The notes under the pieces: generated by a model
The model's input: only the letters and a program-made list of their open reading frames with translations
What the model was told of the DNA's origin: nothing
Databases searched by the model: none
In this document: positions 1-8,021 of the stretch, piece after piece
Numbering within the stretch: position 1 is the first letter of the stretch
Layout of the letters: each line of letters opens with the position of its first letter
Position numbers and translations under genes: made by a program
Source: a virus
Reading direction: 5' to 3' (one strand)
Virus record (IMG/VR): IMGVR_UViG_3300005732_000027
Coordinates: 1 to 31,331 of that record
Length of the DNA stretch: 31,331 bases

Positions 1-305
1 GGATTCTTGATGAGCGGCAACGCCTTGGGCTGATTGAGTGCCACAGCTTGTTCCGCATCGCCGCCTTTGTTGCTCCCTCTGGCGAGATTGCGTAACACAG
101 GGACGCTCTCAAGGACGCTAGCCGTTTCAAGGGACGCGTCCAGCATTGACGATTCGGAATCAAAAAGAAGGTATGGGTCAAGGTCATTTGGATGGAACGC
201 CTTTACTCCTTTTTGAAACAGGCCAGCACTAGAAAACAGGCCGGAAGCTGCTTGCAATCCGGCCCGTCCTGTTCCTATTCCAGCTTTAGGACTTTGAATC
301 TTCAT
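1..305 (-). CDS. LamG/lectin-like minor structural protein, N-terminal part
   Basis: The open frame begins at an ATG (303-305) that overlaps the stop of the preceding gene as ATGA and runs off the left edge without a stop, so about 101 N-terminal residues are visible. After a Gly/Ala/Ser-rich start it reads HPNDLDPYLLFD, then a stretch with RNLARGS and ending in NQPKALPLI. This is the pattern of ConA/LamG-type lectin modules in phage appendage proteins, where a 'location-of-structure' strand is followed by an RN/GN turn and a QP strand. It is the last visible gene of the tail block, so a tail-tip or fibre role is likely. The rest of the protein is outside the window. Confidence 0.55.
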   Translation of the reverse strand, partial: MKIQSPKAGIGTGRAGLQAASGLFSSAGLFQKGVKAFHPNDLDPYLLFDSESSMLDASLETASVLESVPVLRNLARGSNKGGDAEQAVALNQPKALPLIKN

Positions 306-547
306 TTTTCAAGAACCATTTCAGTTCCAGCCGCTGAAGGAGTCACTCGGATTTTGTCGCCTGCTGAATAGGTCACTAAAAACTTTTCAGTGCCAGCAAC
401 GACCGGGCTTCCTTCAACTGCTAGCCATGCTCCTGCTGCCGTCTTCCGCTCGACAGTTAGGTCACCGCTGGCGGCAGAAATGTAGTGAGTTCTCCCGCGC
501 TCAATTGGGTATTCAACCGGGCTGGTGTTTGCAAATGTTACAGTCAT
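302..547 (-). CDS. Small tail-region structural protein, 81 aa
   Basis: I do not recognise a family. The protein is 81 residues long, rich in Thr, Val, Ala and Gly, and alternates hydrophobic and polar residues (SGDLTVERKTAAGAW, KFLVTYSAGDKIRVT). This suggests an all-beta small structural protein. The start is an ATG 19 nt after a TTTGACA motif and there is no Shine-Dalgarno sequence. Its stop overlaps the start of the next gene as ATGA, so the two are probably translationally coupled. Position between two appendage-like genes suggests a tail accessory or capping protein. Confidence 0.6.
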   Translation of the reverse strand: MTVTFANTSPVEYPIERGRTHYISAASGDLTVERKTAAGAWLAVEGSPVVAGTEKFLVTYSAGDKIRVTPSAAGTEMVLEK

Positions 548-566
548 CGTTCTAATTTTGTGATTT

Positions 567-573
567 TGTCAAA
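567..573 (-). promoter_or_regulatory. TTTGACA motif before the 547 gene
   Basis: TTTGACA lies 19 nt before the ATG of the 81-residue protein gene. The gap is A/T-rich with no Shine-Dalgarno sequence and no -10-like box at the right distance for a promoter of this gene. Confidence 0.4.
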
Positions 574-1323
574 TTAACTCAAAGCAATGCTTCCGCTACG
601 AACTACGCCGTCAGTTCCTTTGAGCTTAAACGTCAGAGAAGTGTTGCTTGTCGCTTCAACAGTCAGCTCGCCGTTGCTTGCTGGTGTCCTTGTTGCATCA
701 GGGTTGAGCGTAAGGTTGCCAAACTCAGCATCATCATCTGTGTTCAGTTCTTGGTTGGGCTTGACGCTCTGGGTTGTGACGACGAACGAGCCATTGTTTT
801 GTTGGTCGCGGTCACAGATTCCCACCTGCTGAACGTTGGTTGCTGGCTTGGTTGCTGTAAATCCACCGCTTGGGCCAACATAAATTGGATTATTGAGACC
901 GAATCCATCGGTATTAATGTTCTCAACCAAGCCCGAGATAATGCAGTTTGCTCCTGCTGCGTCTGCGGCATAGTCGGCATCGATGACACCAATGGCTGGC
1001 ATCTTTGCATTGTTTCCAGCTTGTGCCTTGCGGACTTTGGGTTGGCTTGTCTCAGCGTTGAAGCCGGAAATATAAACAGGATCCCCTTTCGTCAGAGCTT
1101 CTTGCGCTTGGACGTGGACGTAAAGCTGGCCAGCGATATTGCCGTGGATGTGGTCTGCTGTCAGCAACCCTGTCACGTCCAAGTTCAGCAAATCAATGTC
1201 ACCTGTCCCATCACTTCCGGTTGTGCTTGTAATCTCATTTAATCCACCACCTCCACGGTTGATGACTACGGTTGAGGGCGCACCAGCCCGGGTTGCTGTA
1301 ACGACTATTGTTGCAACGCTCAT
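574..1323 (-). CDS. Tail/appendage structural protein with GDPVYI-type repeat domain, 249 aa
   Basis: I chose the ATG at 1323, which overlaps the stop of the upstream gene (TGATG), over a longer frame starting at 1377. The first 45 residues are Thr/Val/Gly rich with a four-glycine run. Residues of about 85-150 contain ALTKGDPVYISGF, VRKAQAGNNAKMPAIGVID and NPIYVGPSGGF, a motif set that recurs in tail-fibre, head-fibre and decoration proteins of environmental phages. The C-terminus (TLNPDATRTPASNGELTVEATSNTSL) is a further beta-rich piece that resembles shaft segments. It is probably an appendage protein displayed on the tail. The exact position in the virion cannot be read from sequence. Confidence 0.6.
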   Translation of the reverse strand: MSVATIVVTATRAGAPSTVVINRGGGGLNEITSTTGSDGTGDIDLLNLDVTGLLTADHIHGNIAGQLYVHVQAQEALTKGDPVYISGFNAETSQPKVRKAQAGNNAKMPAIGVIDADYAADAAGANCIISGLVENINTDGFGLNNPIYVGPSGGFTATKPATNVQQVGICDRDQQNNGSFVVTTQSVKPNQELNTDDDAEFGNLTLNPDATRTPASNGELTVEATSNTSLTFKLKGTDGVVRSGSIALS

Positions 1324-1652
1324 CAGGTGTTTGGTGTGTTGCGGTTGGCGAGAATCAGACGAACCGGACTTGTCCAATAGTCGTGCCCGTCAACGTCAGT
1401 GAGCCGGATATCGTAGTAATAGGTTCCATGGCTCCACTCTTCGTCTCCAGTGTCCAAGGTGGTTGTTGCCACGCCGTCAGCAATTGTCATCGTAGGATTT
1501 AAAATGACATCACCGCCGATTCTGTCTTCAGTAATGCGGCAGGCTGCACTCCATGTTCCATCAAGTGTGATTGGATCACCAGCAGTGTCTTGGGCTGATA
1601 CGCTGATGTCATATGTTTCGCCCCAAACGATTTCGTCAGTTGTAATAGCCAT
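1323..1652 (-). CDS. BppU-like/Ig-like baseplate accessory protein, 109 aa
   Basis: The protein is 109 residues and all-beta in appearance. It starts MAITTDEIVWGETYDISVSAQD, has DPITLDGTWSAACRI and HGTYYYDIRLTD, and ends with an Asn/Thr tail. The order 'drive-term, ITL-G strand, TYYYDI strand, W-S-P strand' is that of the small immunoglobulin-like module at the N-terminus of BppU baseplate proteins. Its ATG overlaps the previous stop as TAATG and its stop overlaps the next start. The larger neighbour at 1652-2779 begins with a similar module, so they may interact or share ancestry. Family assignment is from motif impression only. Confidence 0.5.
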   Translation of the reverse strand: MAITTDEIVWGETYDISVSAQDTAGDPITLDGTWSAACRITEDRIGGDVILNPTMTIADGVATTTLDTGDEEWSHGTYYYDIRLTDVDGHDYWTSPVRLILANRNTPNT

Positions 1653-2779
1653 TAGAGAGAAGTGGTTACAATGTTTCCAGAGTTATCAACAGTGATCCTC
1701 CACCTGCTAGCGTTTGGTGATTTGATAATCACCCCAGTCCCTCCAGCTACAACTTCCAAGTCTCCTCCGGGTATTAAAAACTTTCCTTGTTCGACTAAGT
1801 TTTTCAAGGCGTTTTCCTTCTGGTAGGAATCAAGGCCAGCCTCGGGAAGCGTAGAAACAAAGTCCGTGCTTGTATACAATCTGGAATCAGCCCCACCGGA
1901 AAGAGTTCCGCTTGTGTCGTAAGTGTCAGGAGTTGCCGCGAAACTGTAAGCTAGAGAGTTGCCCCCGGTCCCTCCAGTCTTTGCAATAAGCTTTAGATAA
2001 ATATCATCGGTATTATCATCAATGATCCCAGCTTTTACTGTCGGATGGACAATAGGAGAACCCGTGATACTAAACCCTGACTCCGTTGTCGTGCTTGTAT
2101 TGATTACGTCGCGGATTGCTCTGATCCATTCAATCCAAGGATAGAGGTAAGCCTCAAGATAGGGGCTGCTTGGAGCTGATCCCGTCACGCCATCCCACAG
2201 GTTCAAAGTCCAAGAATCAATCGTGATCGTCCCGCTTGTCAGGGTTAAAGCCGCTGCATCATCAAACAATAAATCTGCGCTTGCTGCTGGACTCGCTACA
2301 TTCCCAGCGACAGTTGGAGCGCCTTCGTTTCCTCGGTGGACGTCATTTTCGCAGACAACAGAAAAGGTTTTGATCGAGGTCGGCCCAGAGTCTCCGGTCG
2401 CCGTCCATGTTAGCTCCCCCATTAGGGTCACAGATGCGGGATCGTTACTGCTGTCAGCGTCGATCAGGAACAGGTCAGAAAGCTCCGTTGTGTTGAGTGA
2501 TGGCGAGGCGGTATAGTAAGGATCACTATCAGGACTTCCAACGGTTGAGGCCGTGAACGTCTGCTCTAACACTACCGGGTCATCGTCATACTTTCCATTC
2601 TCTTTGAGAGCGAAGGTGATAACGGTCGTGGCGTCAAGCCTAGTCGGTGTCTGATTCTCAAGAAACCGGACTGTCAATGGAAGCGCATCACCCCTTTTGA
2701 TTGTGAGAGTTCTTTGCTCCCGCCTATCTGTCTGGCTGGTAACCAGTTTCAAAGTCTCAAGCTCGATGAAGAGTTCCAT
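1652..2779 (-). CDS. Putative baseplate/tail-tip protein, 375 aa
   Basis: This is the first gene after the tape measure gene, the place where distal tail or baseplate proteins are normally found. Residues of about 20-70 (TLTIKRGDALPLTVRFLE, ATTVITFALKENG) resemble the BppU N-terminal Ig-like module. The middle is Thr/Ser rich and acidic, and residues of about 300-345 include a helical PEAGLDSYQKENALKNL segment that resembles a trimerisation or collar helix. There is no classical Dit or Tal sequence that I can recognise. The start ATG lies 14 nt after a TTTTGACA motif and lacks a Shine-Dalgarno sequence. Confidence 0.55.
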   Translation of the reverse strand: MELFIELETLKLVTSQTDRREQRTLTIKRGDALPLTVRFLENQTPTRLDATTVITFALKENGKYDDDPVVLEQTFTASTVGSPDSDPYYTASPSLNTTELSDLFLIDADSSNDPASVTLMGELTWTATGDSGPTSIKTFSVVCENDVHRGNEGAPTVAGNVASPAASADLLFDDAAALTLTSGTITIDSWTLNLWDGVTGSAPSSPYLEAYLYPWIEWIRAIRDVINTSTTTESGFSITGSPIVHPTVKAGIIDDNTDDIYLKLIAKTGGTGGNSLAYSFAATPDTYDTSGTLSGGADSRLYTSTDFVSTLPEAGLDSYQKENALKNLVEQGKFLIPGGDLEVVAGGTGVIIKSPNASRWRITVDNSGNIVTTSL

Positions 2780-2793
2780 TGTAATTTTTAAGG

Positions 2794-2800
2794 TGTCAAA
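2794..2800 (-). promoter_or_regulatory. TTTGACA motif upstream of the 2779 gene
   Basis: On the minus strand TTTGACA ends 14 nt before the ATG of the baseplate-like gene. No Shine-Dalgarno sequence lies between them. It is one of a set of similar sites placed just ahead of head and tail genes (567-573, 4623-4637, 5659-5665, 8732-8738, 10268-10273, 12236-12241, 14151-14167). The function is unknown: operator, promoter -35 element or leader element. Confidence 0.4.
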
Positions 2801-2802
2801 AT

Positions 2803-4614
2803 TTATTGAACTACTGGCTCTTGGCCAACTCCGGTTTTTACACCTTCCAAAAGTCCAACCATTTTCTCCTGCAAGCTCACAATCTGTCTCTGCAAGTCAG
2901 TTTGAGTCTTCTGAAGGTTTAACTCGCCAGAAACACCACCACCGCCACCGATTCTCTGCATGGATGAAACAGCAGTAAGTGACGAACGTGTCATTGCAGA
3001 TTCAAAGCTGGATTCTGTCTTTCCGATTTCTCCTTCAAGCTGTGCCTTGCCTTCTTCCGTCTTCTTTTGCGCTACTTGTGCAGACTCAGCTCTTTTTTGC
3101 TCTGCTTGTTCAGCTTCTCTTCTTTTCATCACAATCTTTTCGGCGCTTTCTTTGTCTAGAACAAACCCATCTCTAGCCGATGATTTTTGCTCTTCCAAGA
3201 TTTGCTTTCTCAACTCTTCTTGTTCCAAGAGCTTCTTGTCTCCCCTAATTCTTGCATCAAGTATTCTCAGGGTATTTGCGTATTCATCTCGAATGGATTT
3301 GATTATGCCTTTCCGCTTTTCAGCTTCTTCGTTGGCCTTCTTTTCCATTTCTTGCTGCTTTTTTGCAGCTGCTTCAGCTTCTGCAATTAACCCAGCCCTG
3401 AATTGTGCATTTTTCCTTTCAAGCTCACGCTGTTCTTTTAAAGCTTTCTCATTAATTTGTCCATTTTGTGGATTGCCCGGGAAACCCATCGGGCCTTCAG
3501 GAACGAACGGCGTAAGTCCTTCACCTATAAATTCACCAGCTTTAAATCCTGCTATTGCTGTTCCCACTGCAAGCAATGCTGGTAAAAATTTAGACAAAAC
3601 ACCACCTGCTGCCCCAGCGACTGCACCACCACCTGAAGCAGCAGTAGCTGCCCCGCCAGCAGACGCATTTCTTAATTTCGCTGCTGTATTTGCATTCACT
3701 GCTGCTGTCTCTGCGCCCCAAAGTGTAATTGTTTTGGTAAGACCAGAAATCATTGTCGCAAAAAAGCTTGCGATTTGAATTCCTTTTATTGCTATGCCTA
3801 CGCCAACAATAAGCGGTGCAAGATTTATAAAAGCTTTCGCAGTATTCCCTACCTTTTTTGCGATCTGGTCAAAGTCTAGTTCTTGAAACTTTTTGGTGAC
3901 CCGGTCAATGATCGGCATGAACTCAATTGCCAAAGACAAAGCAATTGCATCAAATGCAGTTCCAAGATTTCCAAACCTGTCGGAAAGTGTGTCAAGCCTA
4001 GTGGCGTTTTCAGTCAACAATCTTGGAAGATTTCCAAGTTCCTTTTCGGCTTGCTCAAATGCAGTCTGGTCTTCAAAAAGCGTAATAATTGCAGCGCCTG
4101 AACGTCCGAAAATATCCATTGCCGCAGAAGTTCTGTCTGCCGTGGAACCTACTGAGCGAAATGCAATCGCAATTTGCTTCAGAGCTTCAACCGGGTCCAA
4201 TGCTCGCAGATTAGCCATTGAAAGCCCAAGCATCTCAAAGGCTGCAACTGTTGATTTTTGTTCTGAATTTAAACCAGAAAAAGAATCCTGCATTTTCCGC
4301 AAAATGTCATCCATCTGAGCGGCTGCAATGCCGTTGTTTTTCAAAGCCCGTTCAAGGATGACTAAGCCTTCACCAGCTGCTCCGGTTTTTGCCATCTGGT
4401 CCGAAAGCTTACCGCCTGCATCAATCATCTCCTTCATGCGAGCAGGAACGCTTCTCGCTGCACTTATGAGACCATCGAACATTCTCTGCCCGATTCTTTC
4501 CTGAAAGCCCTTGGCAATTGTGGACGCAATTCGTCGGGTTTTCTTTTGGAAAGACGCAAGTTCTCTTTGTGCCTTGCTGCTATCAGCTCCAATTGTGACG
4601 TTTACACCTGCCAT
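2803..4614 (-). CDS. Tail tape measure protein, 603 aa
   Basis: Determines tail length and occupies the tail tube lumen. The N-terminus MAGVNVTIGADSSKAQRELASFQKKTRR is characteristic of tape measure proteins. Residues of about 260-310 and 345-370 are hydrophobic (for example LIVGVGIAIKGIQIASFF and FLPALLAVGTAIAGF), probably the membrane-active segments. From about residue 390 to the end it is a long charged coiled coil (many E, K, Q and R). About 600 residues predicts a fairly short siphovirus tail. I start it at ATG 4614; a longer frame begins at TTG 4629, which is part of the upstream TTGAC dyad. It follows the G/GT chaperone gene, as expected. Confidence 0.9.
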   Translation of the reverse strand: MAGVNVTIGADSSKAQRELASFQKKTRRIASTIAKGFQERIGQRMFDGLISAARSVPARMKEMIDAGGKLSDQMAKTGAAGEGLVILERALKNNGIAAAQMDDILRKMQDSFSGLNSEQKSTVAAFEMLGLSMANLRALDPVEALKQIAIAFRSVGSTADRTSAAMDIFGRSGAAIITLFEDQTAFEQAEKELGNLPRLLTENATRLDTLSDRFGNLGTAFDAIALSLAIEFMPIIDRVTKKFQELDFDQIAKKVGNTAKAFINLAPLIVGVGIAIKGIQIASFFATMISGLTKTITLWGAETAAVNANTAAKLRNASAGGAATAASGGGAVAGAAGGVLSKFLPALLAVGTAIAGFKAGEFIGEGLTPFVPEGPMGFPGNPQNGQINEKALKEQRELERKNAQFRAGLIAEAEAAAKKQQEMEKKANEEAEKRKGIIKSIRDEYANTLRILDARIRGDKKLLEQEELRKQILEEQKSSARDGFVLDKESAEKIVMKRREAEQAEQKRAESAQVAQKKTEEGKAQLEGEIGKTESSFESAMTRSSLTAVSSMQRIGGGGGVSGELNLQKTQTDLQRQIVSLQEKMVGLLEGVKTGVGQEPVVQ

Positions 4615-4622
4615 GATTATAA

Positions 4623-4637
4623 TTGACAAAAAGTCAA
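4623..4637. promoter_or_regulatory. TTGAC-N5-GTCAA dyad before the tape measure gene
   Basis: TTGAC (4623-4627) and GTCAA (4633-4637) form an inverted repeat with a five-base A/T spacer, the same spacer length as the dyad before the connector gene. It overlaps the stop codon of the GT frame and lies 8-23 nt before ATG 4614. Confidence 0.45.
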
Positions 4638-5262
4638 ACTTGGTTCTCTAACCTTTCAATTTCTCGCTCAAGTTCCCAGTCAGAATAAGCTCCGTTTTTA
4701 GGAAGCATCCCACCTGCCCAGCCGGAACAGGCTGAAAGCGCAAAAGCTTGTGACATTGGAAGCTCGTGGATCACATAATCAAGCTTCCATTTATATTCCC
4801 GGCAGATACCGGAAATGCTACTTACGAACCAGCCGAACGGGTTTTTTTTTGAGCTTTTACACCTTCGGGAGCATCCATTGGAACAATTGTCTTCATGGAT
4901 CCGAAGTAGTGAGCAATCAGTATTGCCGAAGATTGCTCAATCTCATCCATGGGAATCTCATCTAAAAATTCATACAAGGAGTCTTCAAGCATGTCTTCCC
5001 GCACTAAGCGGGTAAGCTCTTTGGATGTTCGCGTAAACGCAAAAAGGGCAACGGCGATGTCATAGGGTTTCCAATCATCAATTCGACCAGTGGCAAGCGG
5101 GTGGTCGATGTTGGAAAGGAACAAACCATGTCCAAAAGTGATGTCAACCAATGGGACTCCGCCCACGGTCTTACCTTTTGGCATAAAAGCTTCAAGAATC
5201 TCTTTCGGAGTTTTCCCCTCCGTTTTTTCGATTGCTTCCTGAAGCTGCTCAAGGCTAGCCAT
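4634..5262 (-). CDS. Tail assembly chaperone GT, product of a -1 ribosomal frameshift
   Basis: The upstream ORF of 146 residues (4822-5262) is read up to a run of nine A residues on the mRNA strand (plus-strand T run at 4842-4850). A slip of one base backward continues in a second open frame until TGA at 4634-4636. The sum is 210 codons, so the -1 register is exact. The extension reads NPFGWFVSSISGI, REYKWKLDYVIHELPMSQ, then a short acidic coil ending in ENQV. This is the G/GT arrangement of siphoviruses, directly before the tape measure gene. The frameshifted form bridges the tube protein and the tape measure protein during tail assembly. Frameshift efficiency cannot be seen. Confidence 0.85.
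4822..5262 (-). CDS. Tail assembly chaperone G (unshifted form), 146 aa
   Basis: This is the 0-frame product that ends at TAA just after the slippery A-run. It is mostly helical in appearance, with an N-terminal MASLEQLQEAIEKTEGKTPKEIL segment and a middle FALTRTSKELTRLVRE-like helix region. The C-terminus KAQKKTRSAGS lies over and beyond the slip site. Its start overlaps the stop of the tail tube gene as TAATG. It sits between the tail tube and tape measure genes, the standard place for gpG of lambda-like phages. Sequence similarity in this family is low, so the identification rests mainly on gene order and the frameshift. Confidence 0.85.
   Translation of the reverse strand: MASLEQLQEAIEKTEGKTPKEILEAFMPKGKTVGGVPLVDITFGHGLFLSNIDHPLATGRIDDWKPYDIAVALFAFTRTSKELTRLVREDMLEDSLYEFLDEIPMDEIEQSSAILIAHYFGSMKTIVPMDAPEGVKAQKKTRSAGS
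4842..4850 (-). other. Programmed -1 frameshift slippery site
   Basis: On the minus strand nine A residues follow GCTC and precede CCCG. The 0-frame codons are CAA AAA AAA ACC, so an A AAA AAA heptamer is available for tandem slippage. After the slip the codons are AAC, CCG, TTC, GGC and on through an open frame of about 70 codons. I did not find an obvious stable downstream hairpin by eye. Confidence 0.85.
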
Positions 5263-5645
5263 TAGACAAATGATGGATAATGAGTGACCGTAAAGCTCAC
5301 GGTTGCTGTATTGGTTCCAGCATGAGCAATGCTTGCAGATTCGACAAATGCTTCGCCAACGTTTAAATCAACGCCATCAATTGCGGACGCGAAACTCACC
5401 GCTGTTCCTTTTGCTGGCAGACTCGGGCTTGCAGTAGTAACCAAGCTTGAGAAAGTGACGGTGTTTTTTGCGCCATGGTCAACTCTTGCAACCATATCCC
5501 CGTCTTCGTCTGCAATCTCAGCAACGTTTCCATCGGTTGAGATTTCAAAGTCTTGAACGATTCCAGCAACCAGTGAATCGGCTACTGTCTTGCCTGCTGC
5601 GGGAATGCCCCATGATACGGTCGCGCCGTTGATTGAAACTGCCAT
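5262..5645 (-). CDS. Major tail (tube) protein, 127 aa
   Basis: The protein is 127 residues and beta-rich (VQDFEISTDGNVAEIADEDGD, NTVTFSSLVTT, TATVSFTVTHYPSF). The strand pattern, with an early 'EIADEDGD' strand pair and a final TVSFTVTHY strand, is typical of small tail tube proteins. It sits directly between a tail-terminator-like gene and the G/GT chaperone, where siphoviruses encode the tube subunit. The ATG is 13 nt after a TTTTGACA motif, with no Shine-Dalgarno sequence although a tube protein must be made in high amounts. It is also possible that it is an accessory tail protein. Confidence 0.7.
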   Translation of the reverse strand: MAVSINGATVSWGIPAAGKTVADSLVAGIVQDFEISTDGNVAEIADEDGDMVARVDHGAKNTVTFSSLVTTASPSLPAKGTAVSFASAIDGVDLNVGEAFVESASIAHAGTNTATVSFTVTHYPSFV

Positions 5646-5658
5646 ATCAAATTTCTAT

Positions 5659-5665
5659 TGTCAAA
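5659..5665 (-). promoter_or_regulatory. TTTGACA motif before the tail tube gene
   Basis: TTTTGACA lies 13 nt before the ATG of the tail tube gene, directly after the stop of the tail terminator gene. There is no Shine-Dalgarno sequence between. Confidence 0.4.
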
Positions 5666-5666
5666 A

Positions 5667-6071
5667 TCAAGCAGGACCAGCAATGAGCCTGTAAGTCTGA
5701 AAATGCGTCCACTTTGTTTCTTCCCGGCCTGCTTCGATCATTTGCGGATGCCAGACCGAAGCCTGAAAGCCGCCTGCATTAAGGTATGCCGTGACTTCAT
5801 CATAGTCGGCAAGGACATCAAACAATTCAGCAGCGTCTTCTTCTGCTGTCTCAATGGTCACGTCATCAGCGTCATGAAAGACTGCGACGATGACTGAGAA
5901 ATCCCAAACGTAAGCCTGATTTGCTCCCATGTCTTCGGAAGAGCTAATCCTTACAATAGCACAAGGCGGTGTTAAATCACCATCGTCTTCTTCAGCGAGA
6001 ATTGTGATTTCCCCGTCATACTGGGTTTGGAGATAGCTTTGCAGCCTTTTTATAATGTCTGACCTTATCAT
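5667..6071 (-). CDS. Tail terminator-like protein (gpU class), 134 aa
   Basis: The protein is 134 residues and begins MIRSDIIKRLQSYLQTQ, an N-terminal helix, followed by strand and acidic loop segments (CAIVRISSSEDMGANQ), a WDFSVIVAVFHD strand, a helix rich in Glu/Ala, and a C-terminal WTHFQTYRLIAGPA strand. Size, order of elements and position just before the tail tube gene fit the tail terminator that caps the tube and joins it to the head. The start overlaps the preceding stop as ATGA. Sequence families here are very divergent, so the assignment leans on synteny. Confidence 0.6.
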   Translation of the reverse strand: MIRSDIIKRLQSYLQTQYDGEITILAEEDDGDLTPPCAIVRISSSEDMGANQAYVWDFSVIVAVFHDADDVTIETAEEDAAELFDVLADYDEVTAYLNAGGFQASVWHPQMIEAGREETKWTHFQTYRLIAGPA

Positions 6072-6847
6072 CTTGTTCGCATTTTGCGGTTGGTTTTTTC
6101 AGCGTTTTTCTTAATCGCAACATCTATCAATGCTCTCAGATTACGCTCTGAGCGATAAATTGATTGATTTATTCTTGCTGCGGCATCTTTTGGGTAATAA
6201 TTGACCTTGTTTGCAATAGTAATTGCCAACCCAGCTTTGCTTTTTCTAAATAGAGCATACCCGGGTTTTGGTGTGTGCCTAGTAATCCATTTTGGAGTCG
6301 CTGCCTTTGCAAGTTTTAGATCCCTTGCAGCATTAAGCCATCCAGCATTAAGCAAACCGATTTTTGCGAATTGCTTTTTCTTGAATTCGTTTTTTAAACG
6401 AGTTCTGGTGATTGCCATGTTTGCAGATGCTCTTCCTGTATTGACTCGCCCACGCTTATTTCTTGCTTGTTTATGAATCCTTTCAAGCTCTGCAACAGAA
6501 TCAGCAAACTGATTAACTTTGCGCAATCCCATTGAAGTTTTAAATTCAAATCCAGATGCAATCTGGCCTTTAAGTTTTTCTTCCTTGGCGGCAGAAGTTG
6601 GAAACAACTTTGCAATATCTCCGGTAATTACTTTCTTTGCATTCTGAAATGCTGCATTTGAAATGTAGCCTTTCTTGTTTAAAAAGTCACCACCGCTTTT
6701 TTTCCCGGGTGGTGTGATAGCAATCAGATTTCCAAGGATGACTTTTGTCTGGTCCTTGATTATCTCGTTCATATCTTTGAAGTTCTCAGCAGCAAGCTCT
6801 GCCATGAGATAGTTAAGTTTTTTTGTATCTGCTTGAACGGTAAACAT
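6068..6847 (-). CDS. Head-tail/minor tail protein, HK97 gp10- or gpZ-like, 259 aa
   Basis: I chose ATG 6847, 22 nt after the preceding stop; the longer frame from 6976 would run deep inside the previous gene. The protein begins MFTVQADTKKLNYLMAEL, is very basic (many K, R and N) and contains LIAITPPGKKS, TPKWITRHTPKPGYALFRK and YPKDAAARINQSIYRSERNLRALID. This profile (N-terminal helix, a TPxxTG-like loop and a basic body) resembles the tail completion proteins lambda gpZ and HK97 gp10. It sits directly upstream of the tail terminator gene, which supports a role in completing the head-tail interface or tail. Confidence 0.5.
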   Translation of the reverse strand: MFTVQADTKKLNYLMAELAAENFKDMNEIIKDQTKVILGNLIAITPPGKKSGGDFLNKKGYISNAAFQNAKKVITGDIAKLFPTSAAKEEKLKGQIASGFEFKTSMGLRKVNQFADSVAELERIHKQARNKRGRVNTGRASANMAITRTRLKNEFKKKQFAKIGLLNAGWLNAARDLKLAKAATPKWITRHTPKPGYALFRKSKAGLAITIANKVNYYPKDAAARINQSIYRSERNLRALIDVAIKKNAEKTNRKMRTR

Positions 6848-6869
6848 GGTTTTAGGCTTGAAGGCAATA

Positions 6870-8021
6870 TCAACCCGGAACTGACTGCCAAGCTGGAGAT
6901 GCTCCGTCATGCCAAAGCTCCCAATGATCGTCTCCGGCAGGAACGGCACCGGGATTAGATAACACAACCCAATCACCGTTCAGGTTGTACAGCATGTCTC
7001 CGTTGTATCCTGTTGGAAGCCCTGCACATCCAGCTTTGAACGAAGCATTAGGATTGGTGTTCGTGATCAATCCATCTTCCCACGTCAACAGAGTCTCTCC
7101 TAGCTCTCCTCCAGTCTCTTCACAGTATTCCCAATAGAGTGAACCTGACTTGCTATTACCTCTAATTTTGATCGTTCCTGCGCCATCATCATCAACTTCT
7201 ATTTCTCCTTCTGCATGCTCAGAGATGACAGAGAATTTTATTGAATCGTTGACAGCATCGAACTCGGCACCGACTGGATCGACAATAACCTTACCATAAG
7301 GAGGAATCGTCCCTGACCCAGTTGGGACGAACTGCTTCAGCGTTCTGAAGTCGTAAGTATCAGTCGCCCCGTCCCATTGCTTGTGGATGTATCGAGCGCC
7401 CCCGATGTTCTGGCCTGTCCACAGTCTGGAATGTTCAACGTCTGATTGTTGATAAACCGTAATGACAGGACCGCCATCGGTAATGTCGAATTTAAGAATC
7501 TTGACGTAGTAAGAACCGACAGCGCCTGTTCCCGCTCCTGATGGCGGTTGATGGTGGTCAGAGTCTTTCTCAGTTCCAACGTCAATGATTGGAGTTCCTG
7601 TTACATGCCCTTCGGTGTCAGTATCGAAGTGGACAGAAACGAAGTCACCATCTTCAACCGTGACTTCAGGCCTTGGTCTCGACGACATTGGATCAGGTCC
7701 CACGCTTACTTCGTGAAGTAGCACTGCGTCATTTCCAACCACTGTATCTCTCTCAATAACCCAGCCTTCCTGAAGTGTTAGCGCGTATTGAACAGGATCA
7801 CTTTCAGGAATCTTCCTAAGTGAGATGACCGAGAACGGTGGAGCTTGTGACTGTCTTACTTCTCGTTTTGGTGCTGCTGAAATAATTGTTCCGCTGCTGG
7901 AACTGTCATCAACACGAATGCCTTCACCTGCACTAATCTCTCGACCTTTGAGATATTCCCCGAGAAGTCGCCACTTATTGGCAGTGTAGCCGCCTTGAAA
8001 GATTGAATAAAGATCGTTCAT
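6870..8021 (-). CDS. Structural protein of unknown role, 383 aa
   Basis: I do not recognise this family. It starts MNDLYSIFQGGYTANKWRLLGEYLKGREISAGEGI at ATG 8021, which overlaps the preceding stop as ATGA. The body is beta-rich with Gly, Asp, Val and Thr, including ISAGEGIRVDD near the start and a TIKIRGNSKSGSLYWEYCEE segment near residue 300, typical of phage adhesin or fibre proteins. The C-terminus has NGDMLYNLNGDWVVLSNPG and ends in a WxxxxDGAxPxWQ pattern, similar to small carbohydrate-binding tips. Its unusual place, between the capsid module and the tail tube genes, suggests a head, neck or whisker fibre rather than a tail fibre. Confidence 0.5.
   Translation of the reverse strand: MNDLYSIFQGGYTANKWRLLGEYLKGREISAGEGIRVDDSSSSGTIISAAPKREVRQSQAPPFSVISLRKIPESDPVQYALTLQEGWVIERDTVVGNDAVLLHEVSVGPDPMSSRPRPEVTVEDGDFVSVHFDTDTEGHVTGTPIIDVGTEKDSDHHQPPSGAGTGAVGSYYVKILKFDITDGGPVITVYQQSDVEHSRLWTGQNIGGARYIHKQWDGATDTYDFRTLKQFVPTGSGTIPPYGKVIVDPVGAEFDAVNDSIKFSVISEHAEGEIEVDDDGAGTIKIRGNSKSGSLYWEYCEETGGELGETLLTWEDGLITNTNPNASFKAGCAGLPTGYNGDMLYNLNGDWVVLSNPGAVPAGDDHWELWHDGASPAWQSVPG

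Noticed and set aside
751-1242. Plus-strand Cys-rich ORF of 163 aa
   Set aside because: Antisense to the appendage gene at 574-1323, whose own frame shows clear phage motifs. No sign of independent coding.
2960-3778. Plus-strand ORF of 272 aa, Ala/Ser/Cys-rich
   Set aside because: Antisense to the coiled-coil part of the tape measure gene. The low-complexity composition is the complement of Ala/Glu/Lys codons.
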